Shown here in pieces: positions 49,776 to 57,960 of a stretch of DNA of 64,000 nucleotides. Where the stretch lies: positions 4,216,001-4,280,000 of the forward strand of contig NZ_CP053660.1 in NCBI RefSeq assembly GCF_013177455.1. The letters are read 5' to 3'. The translations under genes were made by a program, and so were the position numbers. This stretch comes from Nocardioides marmotae (GTDB taxonomy: Bacteria; Actinomycetota; Actinomycetes; Propionibacteriales; Nocardioidaceae). Below the pieces are notes generated by a model. The model saw only the letters and a program-made list of their open reading frames with translations, was not told where the DNA came from and ran no database searches. Within the stretch, counting starts at the first letter, position 1. The number at the start of each line of letters is the position of its first letter.

Positions 49776-50471
49776 TCAGCCGATGATCGGCGGCAGGACG
49801 AGCAGCATCGAGAGCGACCAGGTGCAGTGGGTGAGGATCGGCGCGAGGATGCCGCCAGAGGCGCGCCGCTCGAGGCCGACGACCACGCCGAGGAGGATCG
49901 CGGCGAAGGCGAGCATCACGTTGCCGGTCGCGGCGGTGGCGACGACGTAGGCGACGGTCGTCCACAGGACCGGGCGGTGCGGGATGGCGGCGTACGCCGC
50001 GCCGCGGAAGAACAGCTCCTCGGCGATGCCGTTGACGGCGGTGATCACCACCAGCAGCGGCAGCGAGCCCTGGTCGGCGTAGTCGAGGACCGAGCTGACC
50101 TGCTGCTGGAGGAACGGGATCTCGCGGATCACCAGCCCGCCGAGCACGAACACCCCGACGATCGCTGCGCCGAGCAGGACCGGGGTGACGATCGGGCGGG
50201 CGAGCCCGTCGCGCCAGGCGATCCGGCCGAGGTGGAGCGGGCCGGACGCGAACGCGCCGACCGTCCAGACGCCGGCCAGGGCCGCGGTGGAGAGGTAGAA
50301 CCAGCCGCTGCCCGGGTCGATGCGCAGCGAGAGGCCGAGCACGACCGCGCCGATGACGACGACCGCGACCGTCACCACCTGCCGCCGCCGCAGGGCGGCG
50401 GCGGTCTGGCGGTGGTCGCGCGGGACGACGTCCCACAGCGCTCGGCGCAGCCAGGTCTGGACGGTGCTCAC
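49776..50471 (-). CDS. CPBP-family intramembrane metalloprotease (CAAX type)
   Basis: A 231-residue protein with about six membrane helices. The CPBP/Abi motifs are present: the EELFFRGAAYA pair of glutamates with Arg (about residues 148-158), an FAAILLGVVVG segment, and a C-terminal ILTHCTWS with His (about 213-220). Such proteins cleave peptides or prenylated proteins inside the membrane; bacterial roles include bacteriocin immunity. The start is one of two adjacent GTG codons; 50469-50471 fits a -10-like TAGGGT 7 bases upstream. Confidence 0.87.
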   Translation of the reverse strand: MSTVQTWLRRALWDVVPRDHRQTAAALRRRQVVTVAVVVIGAVVLGLSLRIDPGSGWFYLSTAALAGVWTVGAFASGPLHLGRIAWRDGLARPIVTPVLLGAAIVGVFVLGGLVIREIPFLQQQVSSVLDYADQGSLPLLVVITAVNGIAEELFFRGAAYAAIPHRPVLWTTVAYVVATAATGNVMLAFAAILLGVVVGLERRASGGILAPILTHCTWSLSMLLVLPPIIG

Positions 50472-50478
50472 CACACCG

Positions 50479-50484
50479 ACCCTA
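50479..50484 (-). promoter_or_regulatory. Leaderless -10 element of the CPBP protease gene
   Basis: TAGGGT on the minus strand, 7 bases before GTG 50471; this spacing decides between the two adjacent GTG codons. Confidence 0.45.
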
Positions 50485-50541
50485 CGGACGGCTGGTCGCG
50501 GCGCTCAGCCGCGACCAGCCCGTCCGGGAGACGGTCGAGCG

Positions 50542-52017
50542 TCAGCGGCGGCCGGTGCTGAACGACGCGGCGGTGTGGCGGCTGCCACCGGCGGCCGCGC
50601 CGCCGGACGAGGCACCACCGGTACGACGCCCGCGACCCTGGCCGGAGCCGGCCGGCTTGCTGCCGCCCGCCTTCGCCTGGCCGCCGGTGGAGGACTGGCC
50701 ACCCTGGCCACCGGGGCCGCCGGAGCGACCGCGGCCGCCGCGGGAGGAGCGGCGAGGCGCGCCGGAGCCGGAGCCCGAGCGGGCCGAGCCGCCGCCGCTG
50801 CGGGCGCCGGCGGTCGGGGCGGGGGCCTCGACGACGAGGCCACCGGGGATGGTCGACCGCTCACCGGGGGCGAGCGAGACGAGCACCGGGTCGGTCGCCG
50901 TGGCCATGCGGGTGATGGTCGGCTTGATGCCGGCCGCGCGGGTCAGGTCGCGGACGTCGCGGACCTGCTCGTCGGTCATCAGCGTCACGACGGTGCCGGC
51001 GGCACCGGCGCGGGCGGTGCGGCCCGAGCGGTGCAGGTAGGCCTTGTGCTCGGCCGGCGGGTCGGCGTGGACGACCAGCGTCACGTCGTCGACGTGGATG
51101 CCGCGGGCGGCGATGTCGGTGGCGACCAGCGTGCTGGCCTTGCCGGTGTGGAACGCCTCCATGTTGCGCGTGCGGGCGTTCTGGCTGAGGTTGCCGTGCA
51201 GCTCGACGGTGGGCACGCCGGACTTGTTCAGCTGGCGGGTCAGCGCCTTCGCGCCGTGCTTGGTGCGGGTGAAGACGACCGTGCGGCCCGGCGCGCTGGC
51301 CAGGTCGACCAGCACCGGGAGGCGGTGCTCGCGGTTGAGGTGCAGCACGTGGTGGTCCATCGCGGAGACCGGCGACTGGGCCGAGTCGGCCTGGTGGACG
51401 ACCGGCTCGTGGAGGAACCGCTTGACCAGCACGTCGATGGCCTTGTCGAGCGTGGCCGAGAACAGCAGGCGCTGCCCGCGCGAGGGGGTGGCGTCCAGCA
51501 GGCGACGTACGGCCGGGAGGAACCCGAGGTCGGCCATGTGGTCGGCCTCGTCGAGCACGGTGACCTCGACGGCGCCGAGGTCGCAGTGACCCTGGCCGAT
51601 GAGGTCCTCGAGCCGGCCGGGGCAGGCCAGCAGGATGTCGACGCCGGAGCGGAGGCTGCGGACCTGGGGGTTCTGCCCGACGCCGCCGAAGACGGTCATC
51701 GTGGTCAGGCCGGCAGCGTCGGCCAGCGGCTTGAGCGCCTCCTCGATCTGGCCGACGAGCTCGCGGGTCGGGGCCAGCACGAGGGCGCGCGGCTTGCGGG
51801 CCGTCGCCGGGCGGCCGGAGGCGGCCAGGCGGGCGACGAGCGGGAGGAGGAAGGCGTAGGTCTTGCCGGAGCCGGTGCGGCCGCGGCCCAGGACGTCGCG
51901 ACCCGCGAGGGAGTCCGGCAGCGTCTTGGCCTGGATCGGGGTGGGCTCGGTGATGCCGCGGTCCGCGAGGACGGCGGTGAGGTCGGCGGGGACGCCGAGG
52001 GTGGTGAAGGCAGGCAT
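50542..52017 (-). CDS. DEAD-box RNA helicase
   Basis: A 491-residue helicase. In order: Q motif (FTTLGVPADLTAV with PTPIQ), Walker A GRTGSGKT, PTRELVGQ, GG, TVLDEADHMADLG (DEAD), LFSATLDKA (SAT), then domain 2 with VFTRTKHGAKAL, ATDIAARGIHVDDV and HRSGRTARAG. The last ~110 residues are a Gly/Ser/Arg-rich low-complexity tail, which in this family binds RNA and may drive condensation. It probably works in rRNA or mRNA remodelling, often at low temperature. ATG (MPAFTTLG) was chosen as the start of the Q-motif region; the upstream 110 bases would be an untranslated leader. Confidence 0.92.
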   Translation of the reverse strand: MPAFTTLGVPADLTAVLADRGITEPTPIQAKTLPDSLAGRDVLGRGRTGSGKTYAFLLPLVARLAASGRPATARKPRALVLAPTRELVGQIEEALKPLADAAGLTTMTVFGGVGQNPQVRSLRSGVDILLACPGRLEDLIGQGHCDLGAVEVTVLDEADHMADLGFLPAVRRLLDATPSRGQRLLFSATLDKAIDVLVKRFLHEPVVHQADSAQSPVSAMDHHVLHLNREHRLPVLVDLASAPGRTVVFTRTKHGAKALTRQLNKSGVPTVELHGNLSQNARTRNMEAFHTGKASTLVATDIAARGIHVDDVTLVVHADPPAEHKAYLHRSGRTARAGAAGTVVTLMTDEQVRDVRDLTRAAGIKPTITRMATATDPVLVSLAPGERSTIPGGLVVEAPAPTAGARSGGGSARSGSGSGAPRRSSRGGRGRSGGPGGQGGQSSTGGQAKAGGSKPAGSGQGRGRRTGGASSGGAAAGGSRHTAASFSTGRR

Positions 52018-52130
52018 GAAGGGGTGACAGATCCGTCTCGTGGCGGTTGTCTCGCCATGGGACGGCGCGGAGCTGACCTGAGAATCAGTGCTCAACGCAG
52101 AAAAGAACGGCTCCGGGGCGGGACTGGAAC

Positions 52131-52162
52131 GGGCCGCATCCCCCACTGTAGGGATGCGGCCC
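52131..52162 (-). terminator. Perfect 12-base-stem hairpin between csbD and the helicase gene
   Basis: GGGCCGCATCCC and GGGATGCGGCCC with an 8-base loop. It lies 88 bases after the CsbD stop and 114 bases before the helicase start on the minus strand, so it probably ends the CsbD message; it could instead lie in the helicase leader. Confidence 0.55.
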
Positions 52163-52249
52163 GCGGATCACCCCATCGACGCGGGGTGACATGGCTCTCC
52201 CGCCCGAGCGGGAACAGGGGAGCCGCCGCGCACGGCGACTCCGGAACGG

Positions 52250-52444
52250 CTACTTGGTGAGCCCGTCCTTGACGTCGCTCGCGGCGTCCTTGACCTTCTC
52301 GCCGGCGTTCTTGAGGTTGGCCGACGTCTGGTCGGCCTTGCCCTCGGCCTTGAGCTCGTCGTCGCCGGTCGCGTCGCCGGCGGTCTCCTTGCCCTTGCCG
52401 CCGAGCTCCTCGGCCTTGTTGCTGATCTTGTCGCCCAGTCCCAT
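52250..52444 (-). CDS. CsbD-family stress protein
   Basis: A 64-residue hydrophilic, Lys/Glu/Ala-rich protein (MGLGDKISNKAEELGGKGKE; ending DAASDVKDGLTK) of the CsbD type, a small general-stress protein whose molecular role is not known. It begins after GGAGG placed 7 bases before the ATG and stands alone between a monooxygenase gene and a helicase gene. Codon bias is that of a highly expressed gene. A hairpin follows. Confidence 0.92.
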   Translation of the reverse strand: MGLGDKISNKAEELGGKGKETAGDATGDDELKAEGKADQTSANLKNAGEKVKDAASDVKDGLTK

Positions 52445-52527
52445 GTCTGACCTCCTGTGGTCGTGCGGTGGCGTACGGGCCCCCGGTGACCCCCGGACGG
52501 GGGTGGGAAACGGGTCTCAGGAGGTTC

Positions 52528-53994
52528 TCAGCGGAAGGTCAGGACGCCGTCGTCGATCGCGTCGCGGCGGATCGTGCGGACGTCGGTCAGGTAGTTCTGG
52601 TCGAGCTTCCACGGCGCCCGGTCGCCCTGGCGGGGCAGTCCGTCGAGCGCCCGCTGGACGTAGCCGGAGGAGAAGTCGAGGAACGGGCGCTCGCCGACCG
52701 CCGGGTCCCGGTCGGCGACGAAGGAGCGCTTCCCGGTCTCGTCGAGGTGGCGCAGCATCCGGCAGACGTAGTCGGCGACGAGGTCGGCCTTGAGCGTCCA
52801 GGAGGCGTTGGTGTAGCCGATCGTGTAGACGAAGTTCGGGATGCCGCTGAGCATCAGCGCCTTGTACGACATCGTCTCCGAGAGCTCCACGGGGCGGCCG
52901 TCGACCTCGAGCGGGATGCCCCCGAACGGCAGCAGCTTGAGCCCGGTGGCGCTCACGACGACGTCGGCCTCGAGCTCGGTGCCGTCGTCGAGCCGGATGC
53001 CGGTCTCGGTGAAGGTGTCGATGGCCGCGGTCACGATCGAGGCCTCGCCGCGGCGCAGCACCTTGAACAGGTCGCCGTCCGGGACGAAGCAGAGGCGCTG
53101 GTCCCACGGGTCGTACGACGGCTTGAAGTGCGTGTCGACGTCGACGTGCTCGGGCAGCTGGCGCTTCACCCCGGCGCGCACGACGCCCTTGACCACCGTC
53201 GGCCGGCTCTTCGCCAGCTTGTAGGTGCCGATCGCGAGCAGGATGTTCTTCCAACGCACGAGCGGATAGCTGATCCGGGCCGGCAGCTTGGCCATCGCCT
53301 TGGCCCACGGGTCGCGGCCCGGCCGGGAGAGGATGTACGTCGGCGAGCGCTGGAGCATCGTGACGTGCTCGGCCGTGCCGGCCAGCGCCGGGACGAGCGT
53401 GACCGCGGTGGCGCCGCTGCCGATGACGACGACCCGCTTGCCGGTCGTGTCGAGGTCCTCGGGCCACTGCTGCGGGTGGACCAGCCGGCCGGCGTACCGC
53501 TCCTGACCGGGGAAGACCGGGGAGTGGCCCGACTCGTAGTCGTAGTAGCCCGCGCAGCTCCACAGCAGGTCGGTGGTGAACGTCCGCTCTCCCTCGGGCG
53601 TCCCGACGCGGACCGTCCAGCGGGAGGCCGCGGAGTCCCAGGCCGCCCCGAGCACCTTGTGCTGGTAGCGGATCAGCCGGTCCACGCCGCGCTCCTCGGC
53701 GACGGTCCGCAGGTAGTCGAGGATCAGCTGGCCGTCGGCGAGCGCGGTGTCGCTCGGCCAGGGCCGCCAGCGGTAGCCGAAGGTGAACATGTCGGAGTCC
53801 GAGCGGATGCCGGGGTAGCGGAACAGGTCCCACGTCCCGCCGCTGACCTCGCGCATCTCGAGCAGCGCCAGGCTGCGGCCGGGGTGCTCCTCACGCAGCC
53901 GGCAGGCCGCGCCGATGCCGGACAGGCCGGCGCCGATGACGATGACGTCCAGGTGCTCGGGCGTGGGCTCGGGGGCGCGCTCGGGAGTGCTCAC
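52528..53994 (-). CDS. ethA: EthA-like flavin Baeyer-Villiger monooxygenase
   Basis: A 488-residue enzyme, almost the length of mycobacterial EthA (489), and very like it as I recall that sequence: GGTWDLFRYPGIRSDSDMFT, SCAGYYDYESGHSP, WPEDLDTTGKRVVVIGSGATAVTL-type second dinucleotide site, MLQRSPTYI, DPWDQRLCFVPDGDLF and YTNASWTLKADLV. The FAD motif is GAGLSG, and YAGRLVHPQQWP fits the BVMO fingerprint. It inserts oxygen into ketones using NADPH; EthA also activates thioamide drugs. The mycobacterial repressor gene ethR is not adjacent. GTG start follows a -10-like AATAAT by 6 bases. Confidence 0.9.
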   Translation of the reverse strand: MSTPERAPEPTPEHLDVIVIGAGLSGIGAACRLREEHPGRSLALLEMREVSGGTWDLFRYPGIRSDSDMFTFGYRWRPWPSDTALADGQLILDYLRTVAEERGVDRLIRYQHKVLGAAWDSAASRWTVRVGTPEGERTFTTDLLWSCAGYYDYESGHSPVFPGQERYAGRLVHPQQWPEDLDTTGKRVVVIGSGATAVTLVPALAGTAEHVTMLQRSPTYILSRPGRDPWAKAMAKLPARISYPLVRWKNILLAIGTYKLAKSRPTVVKGVVRAGVKRQLPEHVDVDTHFKPSYDPWDQRLCFVPDGDLFKVLRRGEASIVTAAIDTFTETGIRLDDGTELEADVVVSATGLKLLPFGGIPLEVDGRPVELSETMSYKALMLSGIPNFVYTIGYTNASWTLKADLVADYVCRMLRHLDETGKRSFVADRDPAVGERPFLDFSSGYVQRALDGLPRQGDRAPWKLDQNYLTDVRTIRRDAIDDGVLTFR

Positions 53995-54000
53995 CCGGTC

Positions 54001-54006
54001 ATTATT
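54001..54006 (-). promoter_or_regulatory. Leaderless -10 element of the EthA-like gene
   Basis: AATAAT on the minus strand, 6 bases before the GTG. TGTTGAACA, a small palindrome, lies about 10 bases upstream and might be a regulator site. Confidence 0.45.
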
Positions 54007-54074
54007 GACAGATGTTCAACAGGAGTCGAGTGTGATGCGCCTCACCGGGCGATCCCTGGGCGGTCACCGGGCGA

Positions 54075-54824
54075 TCACGGGGCGTAGAGCTCGGCGAAGC
54101 GGGCGAGCAGCCGCGCCGGCTCGGTGACGCTCGCGGCGCGGGCCAGCGCCTTGAGCGCCTCGGCCCCACCCGGCTCGAAGTAGCCGTGGTGCTCGTAGAC
54201 GTCGATGCGCAGGCACAACCCCTCGACGTCGAGCTCGGGGTGGAACTGCGTGGCGTAGACGTGGCGCCCGAGGCGGAAGGCCTGCACCGGACAGGTCGCC
54301 GAGGAGGCGAGCAGGACGGCACCGTCGGGCAGGCGGGCGACGGCCTCCTTGTGGCCGAGGTACGCCGCGAAGCTCGCGGGCAGCACGCCGGTGAGCGGAT
54401 CGGCCCGCCCTTCGTCGCTCAGCGTGATCTCGACGGCGCCGATCGGCTCGCCGAAGGTCCGGTCGACCACGCCGCCGCGCAGCACCCCGAGGGTGCCGAT
54501 GCCGTAGCAGCAGCCGAGGAACGGGTGGTCCGCGGCGACCACCCGCTCGCACAGCTCGCCGAGCTCGGCCTCGACGCGCCGCTGGACCTCCGACTTCGCC
54601 CCGGGCGGGTCGCTGACGTTGAACGGCCCGCCGCCCAGCACGATGCCGGACCAGTCGGCGAGGTCGAGCGGGCCACCCAGGGCCTCGGCCAGCGGCTGCT
54701 GCTCGAGCCGCACGCGGCGTACGTCGCGCTCGTCGAGGCCCGTGGCGAGCAGGACGGCGTCGTACTCCCCGTCGGCGGCGGCGTCCTCCGCCCGGGTCCC
54801 GATGAAGAGGAGCGGGCGGTTCAG
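54075..54824 (-). CDS. Class I glutamine amidotransferase-like protein with probable CTG start
   Basis: A 249-residue GATase1-fold protein. The nucleophile elbow FLGCCYGIGTLG carries the catalytic Cys at about residue 96 and QFHPELD carries the His and Glu. It is a stand-alone domain of the GuaA-like type; the acceptor enzyme is not evident. No ATG or GTG opens the conserved first strand (NRPLLFIGTRAED): the only start in frame that keeps it is CTG 54822-54824, whose last bases overlap the upstream stop (CTGA). The next GTG is ~38 codons further in and would remove the first strand and helix. Confidence 0.8.
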   Translation of the reverse strand: MNRPLLFIGTRAEDAAADGEYDAVLLATGLDERDVRRVRLEQQPLAEALGGPLDLADWSGIVLGGGPFNVSDPPGAKSEVQRRVEAELGELCERVVAADHPFLGCCYGIGTLGVLRGGVVDRTFGEPIGAVEITLSDEGRADPLTGVLPASFAAYLGHKEAVARLPDGAVLLASSATCPVQAFRLGRHVYATQFHPELDVEGLCLRIDVYEHHGYFEPGGAEALKALARAASVTEPARLLARFAELYAP

Positions 54825-55996
54825 ACCTGCACCGCCACTCCGCGCTCGATCAGCCCGTCGACGTCGGCGACGCCCCACGCGCACAGCGCGGCGCGGGTGT
54901 GCTCGCCGGCCTCGCGCGACGGCGGCAGCGACAGGGTCGCCTCGGTCCGGCTGAAGCGGGGCGCCGGCGTGGGCTGGAGCAGGTCGTCCTTGGTGACGAA
55001 GACGCCGCGCGCGGCCATGTGCGGGTGCTCCGCTGCCTCGCTGATCGGGATGATGCCGGCCACGCAGGCATCGGTTCCCTCGAAGACCTCGACCCAGTCC
55101 GCCTGGGTGCGCTGCTTGAACGTCTCGGTGAACAGCGCGCGCATCTCCTCCCAGCGCTCCATCTCGAACTGGCCCGGGCAGCGGTCCTCGACGCCGAGCA
55201 GCGAGACGAGCTGGGCGAAGAACTGCGGCTCCAGCGAGCCGACCGACATGTGCCGGCCGTCGGAGGTCTCGTAGACGTCGTAGAACGGGGCGCCGCCGTC
55301 GAGGAGGTTGGCGGCGCGCTCCTCGGTGAACTGCCCGCCGGCGAGGAAGGCCGCGGTCATCGCGTTGAGGCTCGCGGTGCCGTCGACGATCGCGGCGTCG
55401 ACGGTCTGGCCCTTCCCGCTGACCTTGGCCTCGAGCAGTGCGGCGAGGATGCCGATGACGAGGTACGTCGACCCGCCGCCGAAGTCGCCGACGAGGTTGC
55501 TCGGGAAGTGCGGCTTGGCCTTGTCCTGGCCGAGGCCGAAGAGGGTGCCGGTGATCGCGATGTAGTTCATGTCGTGGCCGGCGGCCTGGGCGAGCGGGCC
55601 GTCCTGGCCCCAGCCGGTCATCCGGCCGTAGACGAGCCGCTCGTTGACCGCGGCGCAGTCCTCGGGGCCCAGGCCGAGACGCTCCATCACGCCGGGGCGC
55701 ATCCCCTCGACGAGCACGTCGGCCTGCTCGACCAGCTCCAGCACGGTCGCGCGGGCCTCGGGGTTCTTCAGGTCCAGCGCGACGCTCGGCCGGCCGCGGT
55801 TGAGCAGGTTGTGCGCGCCGCCGGCGAGCAGCTGGCCCCCGGGGCGCTCGACCCGGATCACGTCCGCGCCGAGGTCGGCCAGCAGCATGCACGCGTGCGG
55901 CCCGGGGCCGATCCCCGCGATCTCCACGACCTTGACCCCGCGGAGCGGTCCGGTCCCCTGGCCCAGCTCGATGCCCGTGCTCGTGCTCTCAGTCAT
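54821..55996 (-). CDS. mcr: CaiB/BaiF-type CoA transferase family, alpha-methylacyl-CoA racemase-like
   Basis: A 391-residue protein: CoA-binding start VKVVEIAGIGPGPHACMLLADLGADVIRVERP, then GMRPGVMERLGLGPE and GRMTGWGQDGPLAQAAGHDMNYIAITG, which matches the alpha-methylacyl-CoA racemase branch including the active-site His-Asp (GHD). It would convert (2R)- to (2S)-methylacyl-CoA, needed before beta-oxidation of methyl-branched or sterol side chains. ATG 55994-55996 has CATGAT 7 bases upstream, overlapped by a palindrome. The amidotransferase gene overlaps its stop. Confidence 0.87.
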   Translation of the reverse strand: MTESTSTGIELGQGTGPLRGVKVVEIAGIGPGPHACMLLADLGADVIRVERPGGQLLAGGAHNLLNRGRPSVALDLKNPEARATVLELVEQADVLVEGMRPGVMERLGLGPEDCAAVNERLVYGRMTGWGQDGPLAQAAGHDMNYIAITGTLFGLGQDKAKPHFPSNLVGDFGGGSTYLVIGILAALLEAKVSGKGQTVDAAIVDGTASLNAMTAAFLAGGQFTEERAANLLDGGAPFYDVYETSDGRHMSVGSLEPQFFAQLVSLLGVEDRCPGQFEMERWEEMRALFTETFKQRTQADWVEVFEGTDACVAGIIPISEAAEHPHMAARGVFVTKDDLLQPTPAPRFSRTEATLSLPPSREAGEHTRAALCAWGVADVDGLIERGVAVQV

Positions 55997-56003
55997 GGGT
56001 CGG

Positions 56004-56024
56004 ATCATGACAGAACTACTGTCA
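56004..56024 (-). promoter_or_regulatory. Promoter and operator candidate of the racemase gene
   Basis: CATGAT lies 7 bases before the ATG (leaderless -10), and the inverted repeat TGACAG-AACTA-CTGTCA at 56008-56024 overlaps it. No regulator gene is adjacent, so the binding protein would be encoded elsewhere. Confidence 0.5.
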
Positions 56025-56040
56025 CGGTTGCGAGGGGTTG

Positions 56041-56353
56041 CCGCCGGTTGAGCAGGGAGGCGCCCCAGCGCCAGGCCGCCGCTGGTTGAGCAGGGAGGCG
56101 CGCCAGCGCCGGTCGCCGCTGGTTGAGCAGGGAGGCGCCCCAGCGCCGGTCGCCGCTGGTTGAGCAGGGAGGCGCCCCAGCGCCGACCGTGTCGAAACCC
56201 GGTGACGGACGCAGGGGCCGCAAACCACGGCCACCGGGTCTCGACGGGCGTCCCCGAGGCCGCGGTCGGCTCACCGGGTTTCGACACGCTCAGGCCTTGG
56301 CGGCCTTCGCTGCTCAACCAGCGGGGCGCCGCCTTCGCTGCTCAACCAGCGGA
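56041..56353. repeat. Second palindromic repeat block with 37-base tandem units
   Basis: GGTTGAGCAG begins at 56046, 56084, 56121 and 56158, giving four units of 37-38 bases (CGCTGGTTGAGCAGGGAGGC plus GCCCCAGCGCCGGT). They are followed by GTGTCGAAACCCGGTGA, the inverse GGGTTTCGACACGCTC, and two copies of TTCGCTGCTCAACCAGCGG. It is the same family as the block at 21282-21716. The far end supplies the stop codon of the amino-acid ABC ATPase gene. Confidence 0.85.
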
Positions 56354-57100
56354 AGGGAGGACGCGGGCGAGGAACTGGCGGGTCCGCTCCTCGCGCGGGG
56401 CGGTGAAGAGCTGCGCGGGCGGGCCCTGCTCGAGGATCCGGCCCTCGTGGAGGAAGCAGACCTTCGTGGCGACCTCGCGGGCGAAGGCCATCTCGTGGGT
56501 GGCCAGGATCATCGTGGTGCCGGCGAGGGCGAGGTCGCGGACGATGGTGAGCACCTCGCCGACCAGCTCGGGGTCGAGGGCGGCGGTGATCTCGTCGAGC
56601 AGCAGCAGCTCGGGGCGGGTGCACAGCGCGCGGACGAGCGCGACCCGCTGCTGCTGGCCGCCGGAGAGGCGGTCGGGGTGCTTGCCGGCGTGCTCGGCGA
56701 GGCCGAACTGCGCGAGCAGCTCGTGGGCCCGCGCCTCCGCCTCGGCCTTGGAGAGCCCGTGCACGCGCCGCGGGGAGAGCGTGCAGTTGTCGAGGACGGT
56801 GAGGTGCGGGAAGAGGTTGTAGGCCTGGAAGACCATCCCCACCCGCTTGCGGACCTCGCGCGGGTCGACGGCGGGGTCGGTGATCTCGTGGCCCGCGAGC
56901 CGGACCGTGCCGTCGTCGACCTCCTCGAGCAGGTCCAGGCAGCGCAGCAGCGTGGACTTGCCGGAGCCGGAGGAGCCGATCAGGCAGACCACGTCGTGGG
57001 CCGCGACGTCGAGGTCGACGGAGTCCAGGACGACCCGGTCGCCGTAGGTCTTGCGCAGGCCGCGGACCTCCAGCAGCGCCGTCGAAGGGGGAGCGTTCAC
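56342..57100 (-). CDS. Amino-acid ABC transporter ATP-binding protein
   Basis: A 252-residue ATPase of the polar amino acid branch (GlnQ/HisP type): Walker A GSSGSGKST, FQAYNLFPHLTVLDN (Q-loop), signature LSGGQQQRVALVRA, Walker B LLLLDEITAALDPE and the H-loop LATHEMAF. The usual DEPTSALD is DEITAALD here. GTG overlaps the permease stop (GTGA). Its stop codon lies inside the terminal CTGCTCAACCAGC of the palindromic repeat block, so the repeat may have been inserted at the gene's end. Confidence 0.92.
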   Translation of the reverse strand: MNAPPSTALLEVRGLRKTYGDRVVLDSVDLDVAAHDVVCLIGSSGSGKSTLLRCLDLLEEVDDGTVRLAGHEITDPAVDPREVRKRVGMVFQAYNLFPHLTVLDNCTLSPRRVHGLSKAEAEARAHELLAQFGLAEHAGKHPDRLSGGQQQRVALVRALCTRPELLLLDEITAALDPELVGEVLTIVRDLALAGTTMILATHEMAFAREVATKVCFLHEGRILEQGPPAQLFTAPREERTRQFLARVLPSAG

Positions 57101-57960
57101 AGCTGGCCGGCCCTCTCCCGCGCCAGCCAGCGCCGCTGCAGCCAGTCGGTGAGACGGGCCAGCGGCACGGTGAGCACGACGAAGAACGCCGCGACGACGA
57201 CGTACGGCGTGTAGTTGAAGTTGTACGCCGCGTAGTCGCGCGCGGCGAAGACCGCGTCGAAGACGGCGACGGCGGAGACCAGGGCGGTGTCCTTCTGGAG
57301 CGAGACGAAGTCGTTGAGCAGCGGCGGGACGACCCGGCGGACGGCCTGGGGCACCACGACGTGGCGCAGCGCCTGCGGCCGGCTGAGGCCGAGGGCCTGC
57401 GCGGAGGCGACCTGCGAGGGGTGCACGGAGTCGATGCCGGCGCGGAAGACCTCGGCGACGTAGGCGCTGTAGGAGAGCACCAGCGCGACCCCGGCCCAGA
57501 AGGTGCCGCTGATCGGGACGCCCTGGAGGCCGAGGGCGGGCATGCCGAAGCCGAGCATCAGCACGAGCAGCAGGGTCGGGACGCCGCGGAGCAGGTCGGT
57601 GTAGACGACGGCCAGCACCCGGATCGGCGCCAGCCACGGCGAGCGGGCGACGCGGGCCAGCGCCACCAGCAGGCCCAGGGCGAGGATGAGGACCTCGCAG
57701 ATGAGGAACAGCTTCACGTTGAGCCAGAACCCCGCCGCGATCGCGGGGAAGGCGTCGCGGGCGTGCTCCCAGGAGAAGAACAGCTCGCGGACGTTCGGCC
57801 ACCCCGGGGAGGACCGGACGGCCACGACGAGCGCGACCAGCACGAGCACGACCAGGCCGGTCGCGATCAGCTGCGAGCGGATCCGCCGCCGGCGCCGGTA
57901 GGACCGCCGTTCCAGCTCGCGCAGGCTCGGCGTCCAGCCCGGCGCCGGGGTCTCAGTCAA
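57097..57960 (-). CDS. Amino-acid ABC transporter permease
   Basis: A 287-residue permease of the His/Glu/Gln family with about five to six membrane helices. The EAA-like loop is SAQALGLSRPQALRHVVVPQAVRRVVPP, which meets the ATPase. The N-terminal ~30 residues are strongly basic (RRSYRRRRRIRS). The start is TTG 57958-57960, overlapping the stop of the binding-protein gene by eight bases; no ATG or GTG fits. Works with the neighbouring binding protein and ATPase to import an amino acid. Confidence 0.9.
   Translation of the reverse strand: MTETPAPGWTPSLRELERRSYRRRRRIRSQLIATGLVVLVLVALVVAVRSSPGWPNVRELFFSWEHARDAFPAIAAGFWLNVKLFLICEVLILALGLLVALARVARSPWLAPIRVLAVVYTDLLRGVPTLLLVLMLGFGMPALGLQGVPISGTFWAGVALVLSYSAYVAEVFRAGIDSVHPSQVASAQALGLSRPQALRHVVVPQAVRRVVPPLLNDFVSLQKDTALVSAVAVFDAVFAARDYAAYNFNYTPYVVVAAFFVVLTVPLARLTDWLQRRWLARERAGQL

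Noticed and set aside
56041..56195. CRISPR array (regular repeats of about 37 bases)
   Set aside because: Units are contiguous with no unique spacers, and no cas genes are present.
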